NCBI GenBank assembly: GCA_025991245.1 | Contig: BQMJ01000036.1 | Span: 62,001 to 126,000 of the forward strand | Source of the DNA: Galdieria partita | Taxonomy: Eukaryota > Rhodophyta > Bangiophyceae > Galdieriales > Galdieriaceae | Direction of reading: 5' to 3' | Length of the DNA: 64,000 bases | Part shown: positions 30,269 through 41,829 of the stretch, piece by piece | How positions within the stretch are numbered: position 1 is the stretch's first letter | How the letters are laid out: every line of letters begins with the position of its first letter | The notes under the pieces: generated by a model | Database searches by the model: none | The model's input: the letters and a program-made list of their open reading frames with translations, nothing else | What the model was told of the DNA's origin: nothing | Made by a program: the position numbers and the translations under genes

Positions 30269-32565
30269 TTATTCAGAGCTTCTTTTCAACAAACTTTCCA
30301 TCGCTACTAAATAAGCGGCTTCTAAGTGATGTTCTAAAGACATTCCTTTAGAAAGAGAATTCAGTAAAGACCATTCTGCTTCCAACATTTCCTGTAAACT
30401 AGACCAGTTATCATCTAAGGGATCTTCTTCTCCAGATTGTCCTTGCGTCCATAGCTAAAACATGAGTCAATAACATATTTCCTTCCATATAAAAACTCAC
30501 TCACTTCTCCTTGTTGGTTAATCAACACAGTATTACCAACATGATAATATTCAAAATTTTGACTACGAGGAATTCTTGCAATAATATCGGTATCATTTAC
30601 TACTCGGAAACTATGAGGAACCAGTTGATTGTAAATATTCACAAACTCTGCATTACCAACTCTGGGAGAACCAAAATTGTACATTTGTATTTGCCAAGAA
30701 GGATGTCTATAAGCAACTTCACCAGCAGCTAAAGTTGCCAATGCACCTCCCAAAGAATGACCAGTAAAATACAGAATAGGAGTGGCTTTAACATCGTCTT
30801 TCAAATATTCTGAACCAACTGCCTTTTCAATTACTTGAAGGAATGTCTCCCGGATTCCAGCAAATGAACGAAGGAAGCCATAATGTACTTTGGGACCTTC
30901 AAAAGGACACGCTAACTGTTGTTCGATGTATGAATGAATTTCTTCCTCTTTCGAAGAATCTTCCATTCCGTTATGTCTTTGTCGTTGTTTCCATTCCATT
31001 TCAGTTTGATGAAACTGAAAATAAGAATCACTCTTTGGGCCCTTGGAAGAAATAGCATCCTTGAATGGATTGATATGAAGATCTATGTCAATGTCATCAT
31101 CTCCGAAAAAATAAGATTGTTGATAAACCAATGCATCTGTAAAGAAATCTTGCCAGCTATGTTGTTCTGTTCCCCTAAAAGCTATGTACAAGATGGGAAT
31201 TGTGGAGTCCGTTTGTTGCCATATTAAAAGTTCCGTGTCAGTTTCAATATTTTCAATCATACACAATAGTTCCGTTTTGTCAAAGCATTCCATAGTCGAT
31301 GATGATGAACCTTGCCATCTTTCGGTCAATTCCTTCCACTTGATAGATTCCTCCTTTCGAAAATTGGCTTTACGTTGAGCTTCATTGGCCATAAGATAGT
31401 GCCTCTGATACTTTTGTATAGTCTCCCAACATAATACGTTGTTAGGATAAGAAGAAGAAGAAGACATTCTATTGTTCCATTGCCAATAAGAAATTTCAAC
31501 TTTTGCCACTCCAATCACGCGTGGTTGAATATACTCCTTTAAGAGATAAAAAGGTCTATCTTGATGACCTTTCCATTTCGGAATATATTGCAAAAGTAAT
31601 CGAAGTATTTGAAACAATAGACGCCTCAACAGAAAAGGAATTCCTACAAAAGCAATAGTGCGAATAGCAAGTGTATATGTTTGTTTCAAGTCATTCAGTC
31701 CTTCCACATGAGATATCGAAACTTGTGCCCAAACACTTTCCTTCGTTGCCAATTCATCATAGCAAAACTGCATCAAAAGACCAGGCAAAGTCTCTAAATG
31801 TTGATCCTTTTGTGGTTCTGAAGCAGAATGGACGAGAATACAACCAAATAAAATATTATCCAAACTAAACTCTCCACTAGAAGAAGAAACTTGGAACAAG
31901 TTGGATAGTTTCCTCTTCTCATGAAGTGTTGACATTTCAGACAAAAGATTCTGAAACTTTGCAACACGTGAGTCCATACATAGTCGAAGACCTTTGACTT
32001 TTGATAAACGAAAGCCATTCAACTCTTTCACTTTTACAACTAAAAAACCTGAACCAAAGCACTCCACTAAACGCTTTGAAGCAAAAGCCACAAAGCAGTT
32101 TTCGGTTGTTTCCTCGCAATAAAGAGGTAAAGGCTCGTTGTAACTTTCAAAAGCATATCCAGCTAATATCAACATACAACGAAGTTGGAATTGCTCTTTC
32201 TTAGGGTGACGTAAGATTACAGGAGTCGCAGACTTTTGAATACCTAAAGTTGAAAGTAGAGACTGGGAAAGAGTTTTCATATCTTCCTGTGAAAACCCTA
32301 ATCTCTGACTTGCTTCTTCAAAGTACTTTTGGATCTTTGCAAAAGTATCGTTGCCAACTTCATTTCTTTGGCTGTCTGTTTGTTCCAAAGAGGAAGGTTG
32401 GTTCAAGTCACATAGTATAAATGCTTTTGAAACTCTGTGAGGAGGTGTGAAACTATTTCGTTCGAAAGTTGGCTTTCTGTGAAGACATTGTCGACAGTGC
32501 GCTTTATAACCCAACGAGGTGTAAACTTGGAACGGAAATAGAATCTTTGTCAAATGAAGAAACAT
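30269..32565 (-). CDS. Class 3 (alpha/beta hydrolase) lipase, possibly plastid-targeted
   Basis: 748 residues; exons 30505-32565 and 30269-30454, intron 30455-30504 (50 nt, phase 0). The lipase core lies in the last third: ILYIAFRGTEQHSWQDFFTD, nucleophile elbow TGHSLGGALATLAAG (Ser near residue 604), NFGSPRVGN and DIIARIPRSQNFEYYHVG, where Asp and His complete the triad. A long N-terminal part (about 450 residues) contains hydrophobic ILRLLLQYIP-type helix around residues 320-340 and no recognised domain. The first 40 residues are basic and hydrophobic and may target a plastid or mitochondrion. Plant homologues of this architecture cleave plastid galactolipids; that role here is inference. 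Confidence 0.88.
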
Positions 32566-32696
32566 GAGAAAGTCATATACTCCCAAAGAAAACCAACTGA
32601 CTTTACAAGTCTAAAGAAAATTTACTGTCTTCTTATATCATATACGGTTACTTTTTACTGCTGTCGGCAATCATTTATTTCCAGTTGGTTGTTCTA

Positions 32697-32992
32697 TCAA
32701 AGATAGAGCCATACTCTATTGAAGAGAGCAGTAAGAAATAAAAGGCCGAATATTCGTTCAAGTATTATACCTCGAAGTGCTCTTGCTCCAGTAGGTTTGT
32801 GAGGTTCAGTACGATCGCCAATCAAAGGAGGTAAAACAAAAGGAAGGGGTAAAGCTACGCTGGTCTAAGTATGATACTTTTAGAGTTTCACTTCATTTCT
32901 TCCATACCTGCTGAAACCATAACTACAGTGACAAAAACTAGTGGTTCTTGCATCCAAAGTACTTTAAGTCTTTGCACAACTCTATTCCACAT
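32697..32992 (-). CDS. Small membrane protein resembling complex I subunit NDUFA3 (B9)
   Basis: 80 residues; exons 32918-32992 and 32697-32864, intron 32865-32917 (53 nt, GTTTCA...CTTAG, phase 0). The donor is uncertain because a stronger-looking GTATGG lies 7 nt downstream, but only this junction keeps the second exon open. The N-terminus LKVLWMQEPLVFVTVVM followed by SVALPLPFVLPPL resembles the NDUFA3 pattern WDKEPVLVVS...AVILPPL. A second hydrophobic stretch (IFGLLFLTALF) ends the protein, which is longer than in the animal subunit. If correct it is a mitochondrial inner-membrane accessory subunit. Annotated by reading the gap by eye. Confidence 0.45.
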
Positions 32993-34001
32993 TGGAAAAG
33001 AATTCTACCCAAATTCCTAATTGAAAATCACTTTCAGTTGAAGCTTTGTTTCATAACAAAAGCTGAGCTTCATTAGGATATCTAAGAAGTACTTGAATCA
33101 TGCATTCTTCCTAGTAACAACACTCGAACGAAATCTTTTCAAAACGTGCACAATCTGAACGTTATCATCAAGTGAGCTCAAATTGGCAATGAACAAATAG
33201 GAAGGAATCCATTGAGTACTTTGAGAAACTCTACTGCTTCTTTCAACTGCATTTCTTTGCAATAATCTTGCCTTCTATTCACTTTTATGAAGTAGGATCA
33301 TTTTCATTCAAAATCAAACAAAGTAATATAATGAATTCAGTTGAGTCCTTTGTTGTAGTAGGCAAGAGATGATATCACTTGTTTTAAAGAAACTCTCACA
33401 CAAATCAGTTTGTTCATTCGGATTCTTATAATCATTGACCATGGTTGTTATTGAGATAGTTCATTCAATAAAGAACAACTGGTAGTAATCTCTTAGGTAT
33501 TTAAATGGATATTGACAACATTGAATGTTTCTTTGAAACTTGTGGTGTTCTATATTCTTGCTTGAGTTATTATGCGAATGCTTGCAAATATTTTCAAAGA
33601 CTCGAAATATAAAATTCTTTCACTTGTTAGTACAGTATATTCTTAAGAAAATCACATTGGCATCATCTTTCAAGCAATTTCTGTTGATGGTGAAGTTTTA
33701 CAAACTTACTGTTTGTATTAAAAGCTATAAAATATCCTTATAATTGATATTCCCATGATCCAACAAGAACATGACGAATTAATATGTTTGTTTCAAAGTG
33801 AGAAAGTGAGTTCAATCAACAGGTTCTACCGAAAATAGTCGAAACTACAAGTCATTATAATAAATGACAACAAGTAATCGCTAGAAACAGCGATTCTTTC
33901 GATATCTCATAAGAGTATTTGAATGCGGTCGAGTGGACTCTTCATTAGCTGATGAAATACGTCAAATGTTCCTTCTATGTTAGTCTCGTGTAACCAGAGC
34001 A
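32993..34001. other. Gene-free AT-rich stretch
   Basis: About 1 kb with no supported coding frame on either strand, the largest gap in the window. It includes a perfect 7-bp stem hairpin (AATCGCT/AGCGATT, loop 6 nt) at 33876-33895, close to the dienelactone hydrolase start. It may hold promoter sequence and an unrecognised non-coding RNA. The 200-nt frame at 33540-33743 starts at ATG but has no domain and is AT-rich sequence noise by appearance. Confidence 0.45.
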
Positions 34002-34826
34002 ATGTCTCGTGTAACCTTGAAGAAAGAAGTAGAAGTGACTGCTTATATTTTTGGAGAAAACCACAAGGCTTCCTATGGTATTGTAGTATTACACGAGATT
34101 TGGGGTGTCAATTATACCATTCGTGCTTTGGCTCAAGAACTGAGCGACTTTTTGAACTGCAAAGTGTTGCTTCCCGACTTATTTGCTGGAAAAGTGGCAA
34201 GACATATTTCGGAAGCTACAAGAGTAAAGAAGTTTCTGTTTTCCTACATTTCCATTGAACTTTTAATAACCTTAGATTCGTTCGTTACTGGATTGGTCTC
34301 AAGTTTTATCTGATATTGGAATTGCTGTACGTTTTCTGAGAGATAGACAACACTGTAGGAACGTTGCAGTGGTGGGATATTCTTTAGGAGGTGCATTAGC
34401 ACTTACAGCTGCAGCCGCTGTAAACGGATTGGATTGTTGTGTCTGCTTTTATGGTATTCCACCAAGACAACTTTGTGATGTACGTAAAATATCTGTTCCA
34501 ATACAACTACATTTTGGTGAGAAAGATCAAGCAAAGGGGTTTACTGATTTGGAAGAAGCCATGAGATTGGAAGAGGAACTAAAGTTGGCAGGCGTCAATC
34601 ATGAGTTGTTTATATATCCGAGAGCTGGCCATGGCTTTATGAGTCGACCTGATCAATATGATATAGAATTGGCTGATTCTGTGAAGGTAATTTTATAGTT
34701 ACTCAATAGTACTGTTCTCACGGCATAGAATAGCAACGTATTCTGGAGCAATATGATCCTGAGAGTCGTCATTTAGCTTTTCAAAGAATGATTAGTTTCT
34801 TTATGCGTCATTTTGATACAGTTTGA
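34002..34826 (+). CDS. Dienelactone hydrolase-family protein
   Basis: 241 residues; exons 34002-34223, 34276-34686 and 34734-34826; introns 52 and 47 nt, both phase 0. The alpha/beta hydrolase strings are clear: YGIVVLHEIWGVN (oxyanion strand), VVGYSLGGALALTAAAA (nucleophile elbow, Ser where bacterial clcD has Cys), FGEKDQAKGF (acid Asp) and YPRAGHGF (His). Thus a complete Ser-Asp-His triad. The substrate is unknown; members cleave lactones and small esters. Start at the first ATG of the frame. Its tail is 56 bp from the TAF2 start on the same strand. Confidence 0.88.
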
Positions 34827-34882
34827 ATATAAGTTATGATAAATACACAAAAGTGCAATCATTGGATAAAAACTGTTTTTGA

Positions 34883-37800
34883 ATGTTGAACAGTAACCGG
34901 CACTTGGATAGAGAGGTAAGAGAAGAGAGAGAGACGAGTCTGTTTTGCCAAATTGTATTAAATCACTCTTAGCAAGTTTATCCTCGTAGAGTAATACACG
35001 AGGAAATTTGGGTTTCTGTGGACTTGACAGCACAAATACTTGAGTGCAGGGCGAAGTTGACCGTTGACGTTTCTAACGAAGAACAAGAATATGTAGATTT
35101 GGACTTTGCCATAGAAAATGTAGAAAAGTGTCAAGTAAACGAAACAGAAGCCAAATTTGAGATTATCCGTTCTATTTCTGACACTATGGAAGCCCAACGT
35201 CAAATAGAAACCAAGGTAAATGAGGTTATAAGCAAAACTTTGTTCTTATTGATCTTTTTGTAATATAGTCTTTTCAGATTCAAGAATTGGAACAAAAGCT
35301 GAGTTCACCATTTGTTTGTAAGCCTTACTTGAGAGTATTTCTTCCTAACAAGCCAACCCAAGAACAACCCTTGACGAAGAAATCCTCTCCACATAATGAC
35401 GAAACTCTTGATAAGTTGTCTGCTAGTCAAAGTAATATTTACAGTATTCAAGTTATTTACCAGTTGATGGGTTCTAATGCTTCAGTATTATTCCGTCAGT
35501 TCGATTCGCACTCTTATGTTTATATTGATGGATTCTTGACTGGTGCTTATCACTGGATTCCTTGTGTAGATAATTTACGCGACAGATATACGTTTACTTT
35601 GAGAATTACTGTTGCTACTGATCTATTTGCCATAGCCTCTGGTGATGTAGAAGATACAATACTTTCAGACGATGAGACTAGCGTTGCATATCATTATCGT
35701 ATAGGAAATACTCTTCCATGTGATGTTTCTTTTATTGTAGGTCCCTTTAAAGTATTACCTGATCCTGTTTATCCAGCCTCCATTACTTACTTTGTTTTAC
35801 CTGGAAATACCAAATGGTTAGCCAATACTACACGTTTTCTATCCAAACTGGTGCCTAAGATGCAGTCCGTATTTCCTCAAGTTGGATTTCCATTCTCATC
35901 CTTCAAAATAGTATTTTTAGGTAAGGGAGATGGTCGACACGGACAAGGCCAAAGTTTTGCTGGTGGACTATGCTTAGTTCCTGGAGATTGGCTTTATGGT
36001 GAAGATATCATCGACCAAGTATTTTATATCAGACCAAAATTGGTAAACTTATTTTGTAGTCTTTACATTGGAGATAATGGTTTATTAGCTCCACAAAGTG
36101 CGAAAGATATTTGGTTAGTACATGGTTTACAACAATTCCTTGGCATGCACTTGCTGAAGGATTTATTTGGGAACAACTGGTGTAAGACAAGATACTTAGA
36201 ATTGGCACAATATTTGTATCATTCACTTGATGGAGGTGGCTATTTGGTTAATGATGATGACCATTTGCGCTCTCCAAAGTTGTACAAAAAGAGTGCCAAA
36301 GTTCGCTCCTTGTTAATCATTTATATGATTAGCAAAAGAATGAGTACTCAGTCGATTATATCAGCTGCGGAAAAGATGATCATGTCTCACTCAGATTTGA
36401 AGTTTTCTGACCTAGAGATGGTGGACTTGGTTTCTCATTTTGTTTCTACTTTGTCTTCACGCAACGTCAACGCAATGATGGAGTTTATATCTCGATGGAC
36501 TCGTAGTTGTGATATCTTAAAGTTACGTTGTGGATATCGTTATGATTCCAAAAAGAAGTTTGTGGAGTTGGCAGTCAAACAAAGTATCATCACTTTTCGT
36601 CCTCAAGATGGGAAGAGAATGGAAAGAGATCTGGATAGTGAGTCGACCAAAGTTTCCATGTTCAAAGGTGGTCTAACTGTACAAGTCATGGAAATGGAAG
36701 GAGCACATGACCATTTGTTGGAGATGGATAGCGATATATTACTCGTTGAATTGCCGACCAGTACAAGAAGAATGAAGCAGCATCATCGTAAACATTCCAA
36801 AGGTTCTTTGAAAGAGTCTGAATCGATAATATCACCAACAGAAGGGAACTTGGATGAAGAAGGTGTTATTATTGAGAAAGACCCTGTTCTGTGGGTTCGA
36901 ATAGATCCCGATCAAGAATGGATTCTCAAGTTTGTGGAATTTCGTCGTTCTGAGAGAGATTCTATTTCCTGTTTGCGGAATTGTCGAGATGTTTGGGGAC
37001 AGTTGGAAGCATTGAAAACCTTGATGACTAGAACAAAAGGACGAGTTTCGTTGACTTCGATTCGATGTTTAGAACAAATATTGGCTGACTCACGATATTA
37101 TTTTCAAGTAAGAGGAGAATGTGCTCGATGTTTGGCTAAATGTTATACGACCAACGATCGACTGATGGGATTAGAAGCCTTGTTGAAGTTTTTAAGAAAC
37201 AAGTAAGTACTGCAAGTTATTAGACGAAAGCGGTTATTTGAAGATACACAAATTGCTTTAGATATTTTGATGAACATGGAAATGTCTTATCGAATCGTTT
37301 TGACGATATATCGGAATATTTCGTGAAGTGTGCAGTTATTCAAGCAATTGCTCAAGCACTTCATCCAATATCTTTTCCCGTCTTTGGCTATGACCCCAAG
37401 TTTTCATTGAATCTCGCTTCTTTTCAAGTGACCCATATTCAGGAAAGTCTTCCGCATGATGTCTTACAATTGTTATTAAGTCTTCTTGAACAAAATGATA
37501 CAGCATATCCATCTCTATTTGGTGATTGCTTTTATTTGCACAATCTGATTATTACCTGTGCAATCTGTTCCTTTTACGCCAAAGATCAAATTACTCGTCA
37601 TAGAGTATATAAGCAATTGTTTCGTTACTTGAAGAGAGAAGAAGCAATGCCAAGTTATCATCATATCATAACGGGAGCATCATTGAAGGGTTTGACTATT
37701 TTACAGTTGGGTGGTTTCTTGAGAATTCCTAATGACTGGGAGCCTATCTTAGTTTCAGATACAGAAGGTTTAGTATCCAATGAGCGAGAATCCAATGAAT

Positions 37801-38636
37801 GGGAGAAGGCACTTTGGAAAAGTTTCCGTAGTTGTAATTTATTTCTGACTAAAGTGGCAATGGAATGTCTCTTTCATCTGTATGGAGGTCACATAGAATT
37901 CTTAGAATGGTTATTAGTAGCATGGATTGAAAATAGATTGGAAAGATATGAACGAACTCGAAAGTCTGCAATTCGTCTGTTGCAGAAACAAGTTGCCTTA
38001 AGAGCCACTTTGAGGAATCGTCTTCGCAAGTATGATGAACAGTCGATACAGTTTTGCCTTGGTTGGCTTCGTTGGATGGTTGAAGAGAAAGATTGTGCCG
38101 TACAATCGGAAGGATTGAAAGTGGCCAAGCAGATTTGGGGGAGTTATATTCCTTTGTGTTTGCTAACCAATGAAGAATATGAAAGAGAACGCAATGAAAG
38201 GAAAAAATCTCACAAAGAGAGAAGGGAATTAGATTATCGACTGGAAGGTAGGAAGATGGTAGTTTTACCTGCCAGAGAACAATCAAGTTCATTCTCTTTA
38301 CACACACAACAACAGTCCTCTGAGAGGGATATGGAAGGCATGTTTCAGCAACAGGATTCGTTAGCTTTGATGAATGAACAAGTTACGCAAGAACAATCTG
38401 TTGAGGATTCGAGTTTGCATCTCGTGAAAGAAATGATGGAAAGAATCAAGGAAACATGTAGCCTAGACTCTGAAGACGAACATTATATGCGTAGTTTTTT
38501 AGAACAAGGCTGTCAAGGCTCCAATGTAAACTCTGTTCAGTTGTCTTTGAGAAAGTTTGGTTTGGAGAAGTTGCTTGTAAGATGGCAGCAACAGAAGAGT
38601 TCCAATGAATTTCAAACTCCACAAGAATTTGATTGA
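34883..38636 (+). CDS. TAF2: TFIID subunit TAF2
   Basis: 1191 residues; exons 34883-34915, 34973-35215, 35278-37202 and 37262-38636; introns 57, 62 and 59 nt. TAF2 has an M1-aminopeptidase fold without protease activity. Exon 2 begins YPRRVIHEEIWVSVD; the M1-like body includes DGFLTGAYHWIPCVD, RYTFTLRITVATDLFAIASG, SFAGGLCLVPGDWLYGED and DIWLVHGLQQFLG, in which the zinc HExxH is replaced. C-terminal helical repeats follow, then an acidic/basic tail. In TFIID, TAF2 contacts initiator DNA and is anchored by TAF8, a homologue of which is also encoded at 54126-55135. Splices preserve frame throughout. Confidence 0.9.
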
Positions 38637-38683
38637 AATTTTGCTCATCGACTGAAAGTGGAATTCGGTTGTCAAGAGGGGAA

Positions 38684-38959
38684 ATGACGAGGCTAAACCC
38701 TTTGGAAATGCTCACACTATTTCTTTTACTTGGTTTGTTGGTTTATGTTGTAAATGCCAGCAGTATGGAAACGTTATTTGTTAGGCAAGTGAGTGAAAGC
38801 GTAGATACAGATACTTCTGTGACGGGTGCGACCTTTCAACTGGTTTTTTGGACTAGCGTTGTGCTGGTACTTGCGATAGGTTATGCTGTTACAGTTTTGG
38901 TTCGAATGCCGTTGGAAATGGACAGTTTATTGTATGGTGACAAGAGAGCTAGTGGGTAA
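38684..38959 (+). CDS. Mini type I membrane protein with ATP6AP2-like tail
   Basis: 91 residues from the ATG at 38684 (the upstream frame starts at TTG, inside the TAF2 3' end). It has a signal-like N-terminal helix (LTLFLLLGLLVYVVNA), a short Ser/Thr-rich lumenal region, one transmembrane helix (LVFWTSVVLVLAIGYAVTVLV) and a tail MPLEMDSLLYGDK. The tail resembles the C-terminal end of ATP6AP2 (helix followed by Met/Asp...DS-I/L-Y), a V-ATPase assembly factor. The animal lumenal domain is missing, so this would be a minimal form. Only 47 bp separate it from the TAF2 stop codon. Alternative: an unrelated short membrane protein. Confidence 0.5.
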   Translation: MTRLNPLEMLTLFLLLGLLVYVVNASSMETLFVRQVSESVDTDTSVTGATFQLVFWTSVVLVLAIGYAVTVLVRMPLEMDSLLYGDKRASG

Positions 38960-39143
38960 TAAGATACGGCGTGTAAAGGCAGATCTATCTACCAAGAGGG
39001 AATTGTCCTCGTTGAGTAGAGTGAGTGACCTCGTCATATGAAGACTTTCATTGGTGTGAATATTAAATCTTTTATACATGGAAGTGGATGCTTTTGAATA
39101 AAATTATGAACTGTTTAAGTTTCATTTGAAGGAACGAGCAGAA

Positions 39144-40786
39144 ATGGCGCAATTTCATTTCATTTTTCTTAGCTTCGAGAGAATGGAGAAATTATTCACG
39201 AATGTATTTTTCACAACTTCTTTGCACCTGTCTCGTACTTTGAGGAATCGAGCAAGCACCTTTAAAGATAGCCTGAGAAATGTTTCTTGCTTTGACTTTC
39301 GCTGGAAATCATTCACTACTTGTGTTGAGTCGTCAAACAACTCCTGGCAACCAGGGCCTTGTCTATCATTCTCTGAAGATGAAAGGCTGTTGAAAGACTC
39401 GGTTAGAAAGATTGCGCAATCTTGCATTGCTCCTAAAGTGAGAAAAATGGATGAAGGAGGAGATATGGATGCCGAACTCTTTAAAGAATTGTTTGGTAAT
39501 GGATGGATGGGTTTAGAAGTTCCAATCGAGTACGATGGCAGTGGTTTATCTTTTACACAGGCTTGTATAGTTATTGAAGAAATTGCACAAGTAGATCCGG
39601 TATGTTTCTTTTCGATATATTTTTAGTTGTTGTTGTTTTCATCGTGAAGTAGTCTACCGCAGCAGCAGTCGATGTACAGAATACTCTTGTGAATAATACC
39701 TTGTTGAAATGGGCCAGTCTCAAACAAAAGGAGAAGTATCTTCCATTGCTTTGCAAAGATACAGTTGGTTCCTTTTGTTTGAGTGAAGCTTCCAGTGGTT
39801 CAGATGCGTTTGCTTTGAAGTGTAGGGCAATAGAAAAGGAGGACCATTTCCTTCTCGAAGGTAGCAAACTGTGGATTACCAATTCTATGGAGGCAGGATT
39901 ATTTGTTGTATTTGCAAATTGTGCTCCAGAGAAAGGATACAAAGGCATTACTGCCTTTATTGTACATAGAGACTCTCCTGGTTTGGACATTGCCAAGAAA
40001 GAGGTATATTTGTCAACAAATGTTCTTTGTATCATGAGAGATGGATAATGGAATGTTTTTATGGTAGGATAAATTGGGTATTCGTGCTTCTTCGACATGT
40101 GAGTTGCAATTTCAAGGAGTTAAAGTACCTAAAGAAGATGTATTGGGTCCAATTGGAAGTGGTTACAAAATTGCTATTGAATCCCTTAACGAAGGAAGAA
40201 TTGGAATTGCTGCTCAAATGGTAATTCAAGTTTTCTTCTATTGATTTTGTGTTGTTCAAAGTTTCAAAAGACTGGCTTAGCTCAAGGAGCAATGAATATT
40301 ATTTTTCCTTATTTGCATGAACGGAAGCAGGTATTCTCAGTAGTTTATATTTCAGTATTTTCTTTCACTGAATGAGTCAAGTTTGGAAAGCGTATTGGTG
40401 ACTTTCAAGGACTACAATTCCAGTATGCAGAAGCTTTTGTAGAATTGGAAGCCGCTCGTACATTGTTATATAATGCAGCTCGAATGAAAGATGCAGGTTT
40501 TTCTATCAAGAAAGAAGCTGCAATGGCTAAATATTTCAGGTATGTCTTTGGCAATCATTTCTAGCCAAGATTTTCTCAGAATCAATTTTTCAGTGCTCAA
40601 GTTGCCGAGCGTATAGCGTCCAAAAGCATCGATTGGGCAGGAGGTATGGGTTTTGTAAAAGAGTTTGGCTTGGAAAAGTATTATAGAGACAGCAAAATTG
40701 GTCACATATATGAAGGAACTGATAATATGCAGTTGCAAACCATAGCCAAAGAAATGCAAAGAGAATATGGCTTTCAAGTTCAATAA
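39144..40786 (+). CDS. ACADSB: Short/branched-chain acyl-CoA dehydrogenase
   Basis: 456 residues in six exons: 39144-39599, 39653-40003, 40068-40220, 40271-40330, 40382-40539 and 40594-40786; introns 50-64 nt. FAD enzyme of mitochondrial branched-chain amino acid (Ile/Val) or fatty acid breakdown. Strings closely follow [81 protein letters not shown] and [11 protein letters not shown]; the Glu in IYEG is the catalytic base position. The N-terminus ([25 protein letters not shown]) looks like a mitochondrial presequence; an ATG at 39183 gives this directly, so 39144 may be too long. Convergent with the next gene, 11 bp apart. Confidence 0.95.
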
Positions 40787-40797
40787 TATACAAAAGT

Positions 40798-41736
40798 TCA
40801 TTGTTTATCGTATTGAACAAAAAGTGCATCGGGAGCGCATATTTGTTGAAGGTTCCAACAAAACTCTTTGATCCAAAGCCCTATTTTGTGGTCGATGGAA
40901 TGAACATTTTGACGAGTATCCTTTTGAGGCATTATAAATGCTACTGTATATAACCAATTTAAACAGCATATCCAATAACAAGCCCCTGTTTTTGGATCTG
41001 TTGCTTTCAAAACTTTTCCAAGTCGACCACTGCGATGAATTTCTATGATGAAGCTCACAATGCATGGCTTATATTCTTCTACCCATTGCAAAGACGGTTT
41101 CATCCAAACTGCCTTCCAACAGTCAATTCCACATTTCTTGTTCTCAATGACATCATCAATGCCCTCTCTTGTTTGACTCACGGTTTGTAAAAAAGTGTCC
41201 CAACTTGTTGTTGTTTCATGTTGATATAAAGCTCTATAATCACACCATATGGACAATGCAAGTAGAGGCTCACTGCTTAAAAATGCAGACACGGTATAAC
41301 TGTAAAACTCATCTCTAGACAAGGATACCAAAGAATTCCCATCGTCACTTCCCAAAGCGTGCTCTCCATAAAAGGTAATTCGAACAAACAACGCTCTAAT
41401 AACTTGCAATAAATATTTTCTACAAATGTTACAAACGTAAGTTTCATTGCAATCTTGAGACAACGCAGTCTCTTGATCGATAACTGAAAGCCAGCGTGAA
41501 AACTCCAACACTGCAAAAGAAATATGTTGATAATTTACAAAATGATGCAATTCAAAAATAGTTATGAGAGACTCCAAATACCATTTTTCTTTGGGAGAGC
41601 GACACAATTCCAAAAAACGTTCAAGTCGTTCCTTGAAAGAGTCAAGTAAGTGGAGCAACCAACAACACAATAGCCATAGGACAAACCACAAAATACAGCC
41701 ACGGTATATTATCTCTACAAGGTTCCTGAAAAACAT
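40798..41736 (-). CDS. Membrane protein of unknown family
   Basis: 312 residues, one exon from the ATG at 41736. One strong hydrophobic segment is near the N-terminus ([18 protein letters not shown], about residues 14-31); the remaining 280 residues are soluble-looking and helical, with a Cys pair CNICRKY (a C-x2-C in [11 protein letters not shown]) around residue 110 and Trp/Cys-rich stretches near [13 protein letters not shown] do not recognise the family. Upstream (41812-41727) a second start in another frame joins a pyrimidine-rich acceptor TTTTTCAG, so a 5' exon with [16 protein letters not shown] is possible. It stops 11 bp from ACADSB and starts 93 bp from LEPA. Confidence 0.5.
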   Translation of the reverse strand: MFFRNLVEIIYRGCILWFVLWLLCCWLLHLLDSFKERLERFLELCRSPKEKWYLESLITIFELHHFVNYQHISFAVLEFSRWLSVIDQETALSQDCNETYVCNICRKYLLQVIRALFVRITFYGEHALGSDDGNSLVSLSRDEFYSYTVSAFLSSEPLLALSIWCDYRALYQHETTTSWDTFLQTVSQTREGIDDVIENKKCGIDCWKAVWMKPSLQWVEEYKPCIVSFIIEIHRSGRLGKVLKATDPKTGACYWICCLNWLYTVAFIMPQKDTRQNVHSIDHKIGLWIKEFCWNLQQICAPDALFVQYDKQ

Positions 41737-41829
41737 AAAGATCTTTTAACAAGTTTATCAAGTTGTCCTCTAAACAAGCATCTTCCCGAAACAAGACCAC
41801 TTTATAATCCATACAACACTTGTCAACCA

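Noticed and set aside
33540-33743. Small plus-strand ORF in the gene-free block
   Set aside because: AT-rich, no domain, no neighbours in the same direction and no splice context.
37849-38307. Long antisense ORF inside TAF2
   Set aside because: Opposes a conserved coding exon, starts without supporting signals and has no recognised motif.
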